From Choristocarpus tenellus KU-1152 (lineage: Eukaryota; Phaeophyceae), in assembly GCA_964200185.2 (NCBI GenBank), contig CAXNAD020000141.1:1-27680 (forward strand): a stretch of DNA of 27,680 bases. Direction: 5' to 3'. Under the pieces are notes generated by a model. The model was not told the origin of the DNA. It saw only the letters and a list, made by a program, of their open reading frames with translations, and made no database searches. Positions 19,301 to 24,150 of the stretch are shown here, in pieces. The position numbers and the translations under genes were made by a program. The number at the start of each line of letters is the position of its first letter. Position 1 is the stretch's first letter.

Positions 19301-21920
19301 CTCCTTGAACCAGTAGGTTATTTTGTTATGATAAACTTTCTTTGTCTCCACAAAGTTGTTTGGATGGCTACAGGTCAGAGTAGATGTATATTGGATTGCC
19401 GGCACCTGTATCTTCTCCTGTATGTAGAGCACCATTGAGCCTTTTGGTGTGGTTATCTTAATCTGGTTCTTACAATTATGTAAATTCTGAGGGTGCAGTA
19501 ACATAAAGCCCTCTCTTTTGTTTTCAATTGAACAACCAGTGCTTGTTAGATGCCAATTTTTGTTAAATCTAAGTAAGATCCTGCTGCAAGATAGCGAAAA
19601 AAATTACAACACGGACATGCAGTGGCAGTTTCATGCAACTACTGAGCTTCACTTACAATTACCATGGGTCACATTTCTGCAATTTGCTCAAATCCAGCTT
19701 GTTCAACACCTGCAATTGCATGTTCTGAAGTTTGATGCTTCTGCAGCATTTCCCTGATGATAGTATATTTTTCAGTGATATTTACTTCCCTTTCCATTTT
19801 GTTCCATGTAAGACCCTCCTCAATAATCCTGACATAATTGGAAACTATGTGGAATCGCTATTTTTAGGTATCCAAAGGATGTGTGGCCTAGGGCAAGACA
19901 TCCAGGAAACACCAAGGATGACAATGAGGTAGAGGTAAGACAGATTTGGAGAGTAATGTCAATGACATGGTGTGGTGGGTTCACCCTTTGAAAGGAAACT
20001 ATCAAGAGAGAGCTGAGAGAGATAAAGAGAGGCAGCTACCTTTATGGGACCCACTGCATTCCAAAATGAATCAATGTGTCCTCTGGAGCCTAGCACAACT
20101 GACCCGGAACCATCAACAACTACTGTGTGCCATGTTTTCACTGAGACGCCCAGCCATATGCCGTGCTACTGCCTTCTGTCTCACTGCAACAATTGCCCAC
20201 CTTCCCTTTGTGGTATGGTGCATATGTTGGGGAGGTAGTTGTGCCAAGGTTGCAGGTCTTGACATTATCCAGTTTGAATAGTAATACGCTCACCTATTTT
20301 TTTTTTAGAAGTGTTGCTGCGCTGTAGCAGTATGTATTCTCCCTTGTAACCACCCTCTCTCCTATGTCCTCAACTTGGGCATGATTTGGGGGTACGTGGG
20401 CATGACTGCAATGAATCAGGACGATGGAGAGGTTTATTCAGGGGAGGGGAGGGGCAATGATGCTGGGGGGGAGAGAGAGGAAGAAATGGAGTTCTTTTGT
20501 GATGAATGTGATGCAACAGTACCATCTGGAGAAGCAAGGTTTGAATGTGCAAAGTGCCCGGATGAGTACTGTGTCTGCCGGGAGTGCTACGATGAGGCAG
20601 AGGTGGGCAGGGAATAACGAGCTGGGGGAGTTAAGCATTGAATTATGTTTTATACTTAGAAGTGAGATATTTGTATTACATTAGGTAATAAAGGTGATTT
20701 ATTGCTATTACGAAGGAGTGATGGCATAAATCATGCATGCAAACTTGGACAGAGAGTGCAGAGGTGCTCTCGTTCAGTATGTTCTGCTATCAAAATTGTG
20801 TTAGGATGCACCGGTGCAGCAGACATGAACAGAAGAAACAGATGTGAGCCAATGAAGACTCCTACTAGTGGATTTGAGTCAATAGGAACAACTACTCACC
20901 CTAGCCCTGACCCTACATTCCTACTCGATCTTGGCATTGCTCGGTATCATTCTTCCTGTAGCACTCCAGAGCATTGCATGCTGGAAGGAATGCATAAGCT
21001 AATATGTCTCTTGATTTTATTGAAATGTTCTGATTCAGGAGTGTGGTTAGAATGGTATGAGGGACTTCTTTGCAGTTGAGGTTTTGGTGACTTGGGTGGC
21101 TTGGGTGACTTATTGGGATGTTATGTAGTAGATCACAGCAGGGACCAAGAGACGGGTAGGGGTAAGGAGGTGTTGTGTGGCAGTGTTTCAAACAGAGGAT
21201 GATTAGTCTGCAAGTCCATCAACTTTTGAAGTGAAATCGGTAGATTTGTGCAGAGTGAGATGCAAAAGTTGGTTGGTGGGTAATGGGTCAGTATGATATG
21301 AGTTATTTTTGCTTGTTACACTGTTAGTTGGTGTAAGGTATTCTTGCAACACTGTTATTATGCTGTCCTCCCAAAACAAACGCCTGAACAGTTTCATATC
21401 GTTATATTGAGTGCAGAAGTTAAGTGCGGGGTAGGGCATGATCAACCATGTACTTGAAAAATGTGAAAATGTGATCGCCTGCGGCAATCCCTCTTAAGAC
21501 TTTTGCAGCAGATGTGGTGTGGTGATACAAGAGAGTAATGGTGACTGATGTTTTTTTTGTACAGTTTGTCATGATCATTTGTCATGATCACTGTGCGAAA
21601 TGCCTGTACATGTGTCTTTTGTGCATGTGTGTGGTAGAGACAGTTGCACCAATAAAATGTTGAAGCGTACTTATTCAGTTGGTGTTGAGTCGATACATAT
21701 GTGTACATATTGAGGTGATTCTGTGGGCCATTGAAGGAGGAGAATTCTAAACCTTTCCTCTGTGCAGACCATTGACCTTCCTCTCTCCCTGCTCCCCAAA
21801 CTACAGGTTTTGGATAAGCAGCACGAGCATGAGCTAGTGCTCTCCACATCTCCTCTGCACATCACAAAGATGATTGAGGGAGCATCATCTAATGGGGAGG
21901 GTGGAGCAGACCCAGGATAA
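1090..21920 (+). CDS. Large multi-exon gene: HEAT-repeat protein with PP1-docking-like motif and C-terminal ZZ finger (CAP-G2-like?)
   Basis: Gene-level entry for about 29 candidate exons, roughly 1,360 codons. Seen in the sequence: an acidic start, helical exons, three consecutive HEAT-like helix pairs encoded by 11794..14117, a KTVSW motif at 18148..18297, and a ZZ zinc finger at 20420..21920. Known: CAP-G2, a HEAT subunit of condensin II involved in mitotic chromosome compaction in the nucleus, has HEAT units with very similar spacing (VR-x-S/A helices, then a KVR helix, then an ILxRL helix). Inferred: this may be a CAP-G2 homologue. A PP1-docking motif and a ZZ finger are not part of the CAP-G2 architecture known to me, so a gene fusion, a lineage-specific extension, another HEAT family, or two adjacent genes are all possible. 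One join (9592 to 11794) is unresolved. Confidence 0.45.
1495..1557 (+). CDS. Tentative exon 2 (end uncertain)
   Basis: After the acceptor TTGTGCAG the phase-0 frame reads GWVRASAKYLKELNINYF, which looks helical and coding, and runs to a stop at about 1585. No good phase-0 donor is present: ACT|gtcaac is weak, and GAG|gtggac gives a phase that fails with the next exon. Exon 1 also joins 1682 directly in phase 0, so this segment could be skipped or spurious. Confidence 0.25.
1682..1798 (+). CDS. Candidate exon 3, amphipathic helices
   Basis: Acceptor CCTCGCAG and donor GAG|gtactg enclose 39 codons, phase 0 on both sides. The peptide (FQYIQTMFASLNILLPLAL followed by an EKMSIFLDCLEVFE helix) alternates hydrophobic and charged residues, as alpha-helical repeat proteins do. 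The function of this part alone is not recognised. Confidence 0.5.
2389..2568 (+). CDS. Candidate exon 4, charged helical segment
   Basis: A long pyrimidine tract leads to acceptor TGTGGCAG. Sixty codons follow, ending at a strong donor TTG|gtgagt, phase 0 on both sides. The peptide begins DHEDFVLPVQFYRRV, then has an Arg/Glu-rich stretch (KRRREERG) and a Gly/Lys/Asp-rich end. An upstream AG at about 2339 could extend the exon, but that would place the pyrimidine tract inside the coding sequence. Confidence 0.5.
2569..3531 (+). other. Intron carrying a MITE-like repeat
   Basis: A 963-base intron in the model. It holds the family-B inverted-repeat element at 2692..2925 (separate entry). The remainder, including an open - strand frame at 3176..3430, shows nothing I can support. 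Confidence 0.4.
2692..2925 (+). mobile_element. MITE-like element, family B, copy 1
   Basis: The ends are inverted repeats: AGTATCATAGAGGGTA on the left and TACCCTCTAAGATACT on the right (one mismatch). The interior is AT-rich without an ORF. It matches, in opposite orientation, the element at 24966..25210 along most of its length, including a CATTTGGGGGCCAA block near one end and GAGAAGCCAAGCCC near the other. The similarity may extend a few bases beyond the stated ends (GTCAC / GTGAA). No clear target-site duplication is seen, so the superfamily is not assigned. It has no coding capacity and would depend on an autonomous partner elsewhere. Confidence 0.7.
3532..3645 (+). CDS. Candidate exon 5
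   Basis: Thirty-eight codons between a pyrimidine-rich acceptor (CTGCCCTCAGTGAG) and a strong donor TTG|gtgagg, phase 0 on both sides. The nearer AG, three bases upstream of the GAG, would give a stop in phase 0, which selects this start. The peptide contains LREHLCMEGMDYRLCHH and a helix TTIAYALLKMW. Family not recognised. Confidence 0.5.
3646..4777 (+). other. Long intron, nothing supported
   Basis: An AT-rich non-coding stretch. ATGTTGTCAGGAGG after an acceptor-like TTTTGCAG at 4441 opens a short frame, but I found no matching donor and phase. No repeats recur elsewhere in the window. Confidence 0.35.
4778..4936 (+). CDS. Candidate exon 6, helical
   Basis: Fifty-three codons from acceptor GATGTAG to a near-consensus donor GAG|gtaagg, phase 0 on both sides. 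The peptide begins GKALFDQAVLEKEERAEP, continues with a hydrophobic helix (VWLGLETLFQVLMQF), and ends Gly/Asn-rich. A competing frame over 4609..4905 is longer but crosses the splice signals and reads as low-complexity. Confidence 0.55.
5388..5514 (+). CDS. Candidate exon 7, basic helical segment
   Basis: Acceptor ACTTTTTAG, 42 codons plus one base, donor CAGG|gtttgt (phase 1). The peptide reads YLMKSRVRHLMKRFLFAL and then AVCRISDLTSKMFRDG, strongly amphipathic. A stop follows a few bases into the intron. The phase fits the next exon only if that exon starts at 5728. Confidence 0.5.
5728..6145 (+). CDS. Candidate exon 8, acidic linker plus hydrophobic helices
   Basis: The acceptor is the second of two nearby AGs (GCAGACAG), chosen because it restores phase after exon 7. 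About 139 codons follow to donor AA|gtgagt (phase 2). The first half is a charged, disordered-looking linker (EPGEDGDEELKQSRDRRHGE, Asn/Thr/Ser-rich). The second half is hydrophobic (FFQDILPFIMLCMPLL, then VPVFMIGMLRALVDM), compatible with packed alpha-helices rather than membrane spans. The open frame upstream to 5616 codes an Ile-rich stretch that I regard as intron. Confidence 0.55.
6664..6848 (+). CDS. Candidate exon 9
   Basis: A strong pyrimidine-rich acceptor (CCTTCCTACTCAG) opens with one base that completes the codon left by exon 8. It reads GLATFNMRKMVESCVKEA and then a Ser/Gly/Pro-rich tail, up to donor CTAG|gtacac (phase 1). A second possible donor 15 bases downstream (CAA|gtattt) keeps the same phase. 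Confidence 0.6.
7128..7302 (+). mobile_element. MITE-like element, family A, copy 1
   Basis: Inverted ends GTATCTGGGGGGGG and CCCCCCCCCCAGATACTTT enclose about 150 bases without an ORF. Just inside are complementary blocks GTCCATTTGGGG and CCAAATGGAC. It is clearly related over its whole length to 11205..11375, for example GATTTGGTTGCATAC then GGATAATGTAA. The long G and C runs could form hairpin or G-quadruplex structures and may be length-variable. Confidence 0.75.
7666..7877 (+). repeat. Tandem duplication, unit 1: decayed copy of exon 10 and flanks
   Basis: Starts GTTGATGACCCTGGA and runs about 212 bases to where unit 2 starts with GTTGATGACCCTGAA. It contains a near copy of exon 10 (about 7794..7863, the block AGCACGGACCAAACGTGCAA being identical). 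The acceptor AG lies at a shifted position, and TAA follows directly after GAAGGTCTT. In the phase left by exon 9 this copy gives an early TGA. Confidence 0.75.
7878..8089 (+). repeat. Tandem duplication, unit 2: apparently functional copy
   Basis: The second unit of the same direct repeat. It differs from unit 1 by scattered substitutions and a few small indels (spacing 212 bases at the left end, 204 at the AGCACGG landmark). The exon-10 reading frame is intact here and extends past the unit. Confidence 0.75.
7996..8067 (+). CDS. Candidate exon 10, basic, duplicated exon
   Basis: Acceptor CTTGAAG, 72 bases, donor GAAG|gtctta (phase 1). Two opening bases complete the codon from exon 9. The peptide FDKKTARTKRAKQSG is strongly basic, followed by TSLSAGSEG. 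The frame stays open to about 8226 (KNSRRALVLSCLDILG), and a second donor CAG|gtgcat at 8156 exists, so a longer form is possible; its phase does not fit exon 11. Confidence 0.45.
8550..8663 (+). CDS. Candidate exon 11
   Basis: Acceptor TTGAATTTTAG, two bases plus 37 codons, donor A|gtaaac, entering and leaving in phases that fit exons 10 and 12. The peptide contains TLCRNEPMRCIRLATSES and YTFRQCVEDRAEFQ. The other two frames close quickly. Family not recognised. Confidence 0.45.
8915..9230. repeat. Old dispersed repeat, family C, copy 1
   Basis: The right part (AAAACTGGGTAACTCTCATTTG, about 9139..9160, and roughly 60 bases beyond) resembles 10053..10130. The left end begins near GCGAGGTACTC. 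Divergence is high and the boundaries are approximate. There is no coding capacity. Confidence 0.35.
9529..9592 (+). CDS. Candidate exon 12 (donor uncertain)
   Basis: After a good acceptor (TTCCTACTGCAG) the frame that fits exon 11 reads HFPMFLLSLDSLLPFYQ and then DEILCEAG before a stop at about 9608. The only GT donor within the frame is TT|gtgcga, which is poor. The helix-like, Leu-rich peptide supports an exon, but its end is unclear. Confidence 0.35.
9593..10258. other. Intronic DNA with an old repeat (family C, copy 2)
   Basis: Within this stretch, 9837..10072 is bounded by inverted TTGAGAGGTAG on the left and CTACCTCTCAA on the right, and its right end resembles that of the 9-kb copy. 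No exon could be supported here, although the model needs one (entering phase 2, leaving phase 0) somewhere between 9592 and 11794. Confidence 0.4.
10259..10849 (-). mobile_element. Tc1-like element, internally deleted, with TIRs and TA duplications
   Basis: The two ends are inverted repeats of 28 bases, 27 identical, starting CAGTACTGTGCAAAAAGTT. TA dinucleotides flank both ends (10257..10258 and 10850..10851), the usual Tc1/mariner target duplication. At 591 bases it is about a third of a full Tc1 element. The interior keeps only the C-terminal part of the transposase on the - strand plus a non-coding tail. The deletion joins the 5-prime inverted repeat directly to the catalytic domain. The nearly matching inverted repeats suggest fairly recent insertion relative to the other repeats. 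Confidence 0.92.
10494..10822 (-). pseudogene. Tc1-like transposase, C-terminal remnant, frameshifted
   Basis: The - strand encodes the Tc1 DDE signature: DPKHTAK around the second catalytic aspartate and WPAQSPDLNPIENLW with the catalytic glutamate, the hallmark of Tc1 DD34E transposases. The N-terminal helix-turn-helix DNA-binding domain and the first aspartate are missing. A stop interrupts the frame at 10592..10594. The family's usual C-terminal end continues in a different frame down to TAG at 10494..10496, ending in a typical TKY. It cannot make active transposase. Confidence 0.92.
11205..11375 (+). mobile_element. MITE-like element, family A, copy 2
   Basis: Ends AAAGTATCTGGGAGGGG and CCCTCCAGATACTTT are inverted. 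The inversion may extend outward (TGGGCTG / GAGCCA, about 11198..11381). It is similar throughout to 7128..7302 but with shorter G and C runs. The inner complementary blocks GTCCAATTGGGG and CCAAATGGAC are kept. Short ORFs crossing it on both strands are shadows. Confidence 0.78.
11794..11961 (+). CDS. Candidate exon 13, HEAT helices
   Basis: Acceptor GTGTTGACAG, 56 codons, donor GAG|gttaga, phase 0 on both sides. The peptide contains YCLEILAPYIVTITVSEEL, then ETRAVLRMAVAEAVQGLG, a HEAT-like helix pair, and ends in a Gly/Asn-rich loop. In CAP-G2 proteins a helix with VR followed by a hydrophobic helix precedes a Tyr/Trp and then the next repeat, as here. A competing 73-codon frame at 11606..11827 ignores these signals. 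Confidence 0.65.
11962..12923. other. Intron, no supported exon
   Basis: Both strands of 12392..12682 have open frames; the + strand one (12426..12614) is Lys/Ser-rich after an AG. Its phase fits neither neighbour, and exons 13 and 14 join cleanly without it. I leave it as intron. Confidence 0.4.
12924..13007 (+). CDS. Candidate exon 14, HEAT repeat
   Basis: Acceptor AATAATGTCAG, 28 codons, donor AAG|gtgtgg, phase 0 on both sides. The peptide EEIFQLLHRIATDS followed by VSVRLAALAAVGK is a textbook HEAT repeat: helix A, a D-x-x-x-x-V-R turn, helix B. The longer competing frame at 12802..13062 does not respect the splice signals. Confidence 0.75.
13257..13325 (+). CDS. Candidate exon 15, HEAT linker and helix, GC donor
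   Basis: Acceptor GATGGCAG, 23 codons reading IFPLDSGQAGMLLLERCLD and VSSK. The donor is AAG|gcaagt, the accepted consensus of GC-AG introns. Joined in phase to the next exon it gives LDVSSKVRKQAVRLLVDEF, a second HEAT helix, which strongly supports this unusual donor. Confidence 0.72.
13929..14117 (+). CDS. Candidate exon 16, HEAT repeat and Gly-rich loop
   Basis: Acceptor ATCCGCAAG, 63 codons. It opens with VRKQAVRLLVDEFG, then a Gly/Lys-rich loop (SAGGGKKNFYGRGEG), then SPSILSRLLCHWDLLEETD, which parallels the ILxRL...DSR segment after the KVR helix in CAP-G2. Two donors are possible, CAC|gtgcct at 14118 and CCT|gtacgt at 14124, both phase 0. Confidence 0.7.
14347..14369 (+). CDS. Tentative micro-exon 17, GC donor
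   Basis: After a good acceptor (ATTTCTTACAG), 23 bases read GGNRNFS and end CCAG|gcaagt, a second GC donor identical to that after 13325. It enters in phase 0 and leaves in phase 2, which is what the neighbours need. A GT donor three bases further on gives phase 0 and would not fit. Confidence 0.3.
14866..14937 (+). CDS. Candidate exon 18
   Basis: Acceptor ACTGCCCTAG, 72 bases, donor TATAC|gtcttt (phase 2). The peptide MDLMLDFLMTKPEQHIQIS resembles the helix with x-FL-x-T-x-P seen in CAP-G2 proteins, but this is weak. The better-looking donor TG|gtatac six bases earlier would create TGA with the next exon and is rejected for that reason. Confidence 0.45.
15009..15066 (+). CDS. Candidate exon 19, Cys-containing
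   Basis: Acceptor TATGATGCAG, one base completing a codon, then CSETLCMCFGANAFDPLAL, ending at a strong donor CTT|gtaggt (phase 0). Two other open frames cross the segment but reach stops or lack donors. Confidence 0.45.
15145..15364 (+). CDS. Candidate exon 20, helices then Ser/Gln-rich tail
   Basis: A very strong acceptor (ACTTTTTTTCAG) leads to HRHFLFTRFPFLLNSIV, then a basic helix (ASILKRKAGFG) and a Ser/Asn/Gln-rich tail. The donor GTGG|gtaagc gives phase 1, fitting exon 21. The frame stays open past this donor to TAG 15547..15549 (see findings). Confidence 0.5.
15365..16752. other. Intron with a possible alternative exon extension
   Basis: The first 185 bases remain open and coding-like. 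After 15550 I see only AT-rich non-coding DNA. An open - strand frame at 15993..16364 is hydrophobic with no motif or splice support. Confidence 0.35.
16753..16795 (+). CDS. Tentative short exon 21, Met/Arg-rich helix
   Basis: Acceptor CACCCATCAG, 43 bases reading EMNYQRMALLGK, donor CG|gttggg, entering in phase 1 and leaving in phase 2. Joined to exon 22 it makes one continuous helix, ALLGKRDLEQRLMNMA. The two longer frames here (16727..16996 and 16810..17010) have no compatible exit to exon 22. Confidence 0.35.
17034..17114 (+). CDS. Candidate exon 22, helix
   Basis: Acceptor GAACTAGCAG, 81 bases reading DLEQRLMNMATRTMEQVD and IDLCVGSM, donor AG|gtgaag (phase 2). With its neighbours it forms an amphipathic, possibly coiled-coil segment. 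Confidence 0.5.
17400..17558 (+). CDS. Candidate exon 23
   Basis: Acceptor AGTGTCCCAG, 53 codons, donor AAAG|gtaaga (phase 2). The peptide includes MEERLSTSMRKFRFTMNG and then SSSIVQGMLIPLQNLPRYL, hydrophobic and helical. ATG 17401 directly after the acceptor could be a start codon if a separate gene begins here, but the upstream exons join in phase. Confidence 0.55.
17648..17835 (+). pseudogene. Coding-like stretch broken by three in-frame stops
   Basis: One frame from ATG 17648 reads as Lys/Glu/Asp-rich helical sequence (THDDLKEARVTQ, KEIIIAREDIK, KKIKEDLSTTETK, KEVKEYMCAD) and runs into the frame of exon 24, but is interrupted by TAA, TAG and TGA. It contains a direct repeat of about 30 bases starting AGAGTCACTCA at 17651 and 17681. 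It may be a decayed part of the exon, or chance; in my model it is intron. Confidence 0.3.
17836..17965 (+). CDS. Candidate exon 24, acidic then basic
   Basis: Acceptor TTCTGACTGGAG, then WDNESMDDQHQSINMTTP and CGSGDVLSFKNRKAF, to donor GAA|gtgtag (phase 0). An alternative donor TTT|gtgaag at 17961 exits in phase 1, which would give a stop with the next exon. The start is ambiguous: the frame is open from the preceding TGA, and GTGTGCAG at 17822 is another acceptor, but only 17836 fits exon 23. Confidence 0.42.
18148..18297 (+). CDS. Candidate exon 25, RVxF-like PP1-docking block
   Basis: Fifty codons from acceptor CAATGAAG to donor GAG|gtgaac, phase 0 on both sides. The C-terminal part reads GKRSRSKTVSWAAVELLEE and, joined to exon 26, continues VKIFQST. 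Known: basic residues followed by K-[TS]-V-x-[FW] are typical docking sites for protein phosphatase 1 (for example KTVRW in PNUTS, where an LREYFYFEL stretch follows). Inference: this protein may recruit PP1. A Ser/Thr between the basic residues and the motif could allow phospho-control. Confidence 0.6.
18785..18822 (+). CDS. Possible small cassette exon
   Basis: After the acceptor CTTCAATCCAAG, SDPEQYLRQWFLS is encoded before a GTGAAG donor at about 18823. It would enter and leave in phase 0, so it could be included or skipped without a frameshift. Inclusion would separate KTVSW...LLEE from VKIFQST. The frame runs on to a TAG at about 18841. Confidence 0.25.
18899..19290 (+). CDS. Candidate exon 26, Ser/Pro-rich linker
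   Basis: Acceptor CTCTTTGGCAG, about 130 codons. After VKIFQSTKPVNPSIPPPP the sequence is Ser/Pro/Glu-rich with many SP and TP sites, a VDNIFGG motif, a basic VVRRRKLG segment and PPPPPPSP, so it is likely disordered and a candidate for proline-directed phosphorylation. The donor ACAG|gtggag (phase 2) fits the next exon. A second donor CCA|gtaggt at 19313 (phase 0) would not. Confidence 0.6.
19868..19934 (+). CDS. Candidate exon 27
   Basis: Acceptor GCTATTTTTAG, one base completing an Arg codon, then YPKDVWPRARHPGNTKDD and NEVE, strong donor GAG|gtaaga (phase 0). It passes from a basic/aromatic stretch into an acidic tract that continues in the next exon. Confidence 0.5.
20420..20602 (+). 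CDS. Candidate exon 28, acidic tract and first part of a ZZ zinc finger
   Basis: Acceptor ATGAATCAG, 61 codons, donor GAG|gtgggc, phase 0 on both sides. After an acidic tract (DDGEVYSGEGRGND, EREEEME) comes FFCDECDATVPSGEARFEC and AKCPDEYCVCRECYDE. The C-x2-C, R-F-x-C-x2-C, C-x2-C-Y order is that of ZZ-type zinc fingers, which bind two zinc ions and often read N-terminal residues or histone H3 tails. The missing His pair is in the last exon. The exon could begin upstream, as the frame is open from 20375. Confidence 0.75.
20603..21806 (+). other. Last intron, splitting the ZZ finger
   Basis: About 1.2 kb with no supported exon. The open + frame at 20702..21079 has mixed character and no splice support. 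A direct repeat TTTGTCATGATCA occurs twice at about 21567..21594. The + strand becomes notably G/T-rich from here onward. Confidence 0.5.
21807..21920 (+). CDS. Candidate terminal exon 29, ZZ histidine pair and C-terminus
   Basis: An excellent acceptor (CTCCCCAAACTACAG), 37 codons and TAA. The start VLDKQHEHELVL supplies the H-x-H-x-L that closes a ZZ finger, at the spacing expected after CYDEAE. It joins in phase 0. The tail (TKMIEGASSNGEGGADPG) is Gly/Ser-rich. I found no canonical AATAAA in the next 150 bases. Confidence 0.75.
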   Translation, partial: VLDKQHEHELVLSTSPLHITKMIEGASSNGEGGADPG

Positions 21921-22979
21921 CATACCATCCCATACATTAGGAACGCCCCCTCAAACCCCACCATCAATATTCGCTGCTGTGTTTTTGTATTGATCAAGGC
22001 TCTGGGTGGCATTGTAATGTTTGCAGCATTTCGCTTTTGATGGAATGTGGTTTTGTTGGCTGGTTATAGTTATATACTGTTGTCTGTTGAAGAGAGACAG
22101 GGAGATGGGAAGTTGTAAGGCAGGTTGATGAGAGTGAAGTATTGCTACTGTGCATCAACCTCGTGTGTTGTGTGTGTGTGTGTTATGTGTGCGAAGCTCC
22201 TCATTTTGGAGCTTTTCTATTTTTATGTGAGTTGTTTACTTTTGTCATTTTGGGGGGGGGCTTACGTGTGGAAGTGTTGAGGAGTGGGTTCAACTGGACT
22301 GTGGTAGGATGGGTTGGACTCAGGGATGAGGGGCAATGTTTTTTTGGTGCACCTATTGTTGTAGAACAAGATTTTGCCAGTTGCTTATTCTGGGAGTGAA
22401 AAAATATGTTTTTCTTTTTGCGTTGGAAACTTGTCTGTGATCGACTGTTGTTCTAGTTGTGAGGGAGGAGAGAGGGCTCACTACCGAGTTCAGTAGTTTG
22501 GCTGTGAAGCATGGTTTAGTTGTGTTCAAAAGATATAGCTCTAGAGATGGTAGTGTGAAGTGACTAGGTTTGCGGCTGATGAAGATGATAAATTGATTGA
22601 TTGCTGAAGGAGGAATCATTTTTTTATCCGACTTCTGATTTCATAGTATGTACTGTTGTACTGCACAATGTTTATAGTGTACACCACAGAACAAGAGGTC
22701 GCACTGACTGGTTGGTGAGGTGCGAGGGGTGAGATAGATACCCTGCTGGTGATGGCAGTCTCTTTGTAATCTCTTGTTGTTCTTTCTTATTGCGAAATCG
22801 ATCATTTAAATAAAAAACTACGTAGTAAAGAGGACGACATTTTTTTACTTTGTTAGTGTGTTTTGTGCAAAGTGCCAATCAGGCGTTTATTTATACTGTG
22901 CTATAAATAGTTTATTTGTATTGCTCATAGATTCATTCTAAGGTTTTCCAATGACACCTACAGGTGTTACAGGAAGGAA
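21921..22979. other. Non-coding G/T-rich region
   Basis: The 3-prime flank of the large gene. It is rich in G and T on the + strand with few C, with a short GT run near 22165..22190 and a G9 tract near 22252. ORFs here on both strands are low-complexity. AATAAA-like sequence appears only around 22810. Confidence 0.45.
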
Positions 22980-24150
22980 TAGAAAAACAAAGAACCAGCA
23001 CCTCTAGTAGCTGTGGGTCAAGTGCAAGTGTAACCTGGATGCGGACCTGGCCCAGTGACTTGAAGTATTGACATAGGGTTGAGTCTGTGGTAGAACAAAG
23101 ACTCAGAACCTGGCCCTGTAGTATCAGGCCTGAAACAGGTTTGAGCCCAGACTAGCAATATGTATATATGTGAAGAACTAGACCTCGACCCAGCCCTGCA
23201 ATGTTGAACATGAACCCAGATGTATATCTGTGATGCGAGAAAGGTTCAAACTCCGTTCTGGGCCTGCCCTGTGGGCTCAGATATTGACCTCAACTCAGCA
23301 CTGTGACAGGAGGAGAAACTGTTCAGAATCCAACAAGTTTGTTTTGTCCATTTGATGTTCAAGGATGTATTTGGTTATACCCGCGAGAAGTTAGCGAAAT
23401 AAGCTGATAGTATGAAATACAGTACAGGAGTAGTACTCGATCCACTCTTGAAGCACATGGTTCAAAATAAGACCCTCAGGGCGAGATTTGTTTTCACAGG
23501 GCCGTTCCAGGGCCTTCCGAGAGTATAACCGAACCATACCGCAGCCCTGGTACCAGATAAAATATGTCTTGACACAGTCGGACCTGAGCCATTGAGATTG
23601 TAAACCGGACCAACCTGCGGCTTGGTCGGGGTAAATAATTTATTAGCAGGGCCGGACTGGGGTCAATTAGATTGTACCCAGACTGGCCAAGGGAGGCCCA
23701 CTACCGTGGTCCCTCTAGTCCACTCACTGGTTAACTGCTGGTTCCATGAAGAGCCTGGGCTGCAGTGAGGGATGTGGAAGGCACTCATCAATACTCAATA
23801 CCCAGAAAAATAGACTATTTATTTCTTAGGTTATGCTTCAACTACACTATAAATTCTGCTGTAGGAAAGCACCTAAATTTTCACCACACTTCGAGTAATC
23901 TGACTGAATTGCTGCAATAAATTACTATATGTGATGAACAGGACCAGTCCAGGGTCATCAGAGAGTATATAATCAGACCAGGTCACACACTGGGCCAGGA
24001 AAATATATCTGAACAGTGCAGGACCGTAGTGGATCTAATGAGATTGTAATCTGGATTGGGCCTCAGGTCGGCCTGGATGACCTGTGTGTAGCAGTCGGAC
24101 CTGGCCGCTGGCCTATCTGCAGTCCTGGTCCCAACAATTGATATGGTTTT
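22980..24150. repeat. Degenerate satellite-like field rich in GGACC/GGGCC
   Basis: Diverged units of roughly 60 to 75 bases carry GACCTGGCCC or its variants, followed by short AT spacers (near 23047, 23115, 23186, 23262). A larger pair is visible: 23497..23640 and 23937..24085 share CCAGGG then GAGAGTATA, AAATAT, and GAGATTGTAA in the same order, about 442 to 446 bases apart. No ORF spans it. It appears to be an old tandem array. Confidence 0.6.

Noticed and set aside
19946-20281. 111-codon + strand ORF rich in Trp and Cys
   Set aside because: It has no in-frame ATG at its head and no splice sites matching exons 27 and 28, which join directly in phase.
22980-24150. CRISPR-like array
   Set aside because: The repeats are diverged, spacers are not of uniform size, and the context is eukaryotic.
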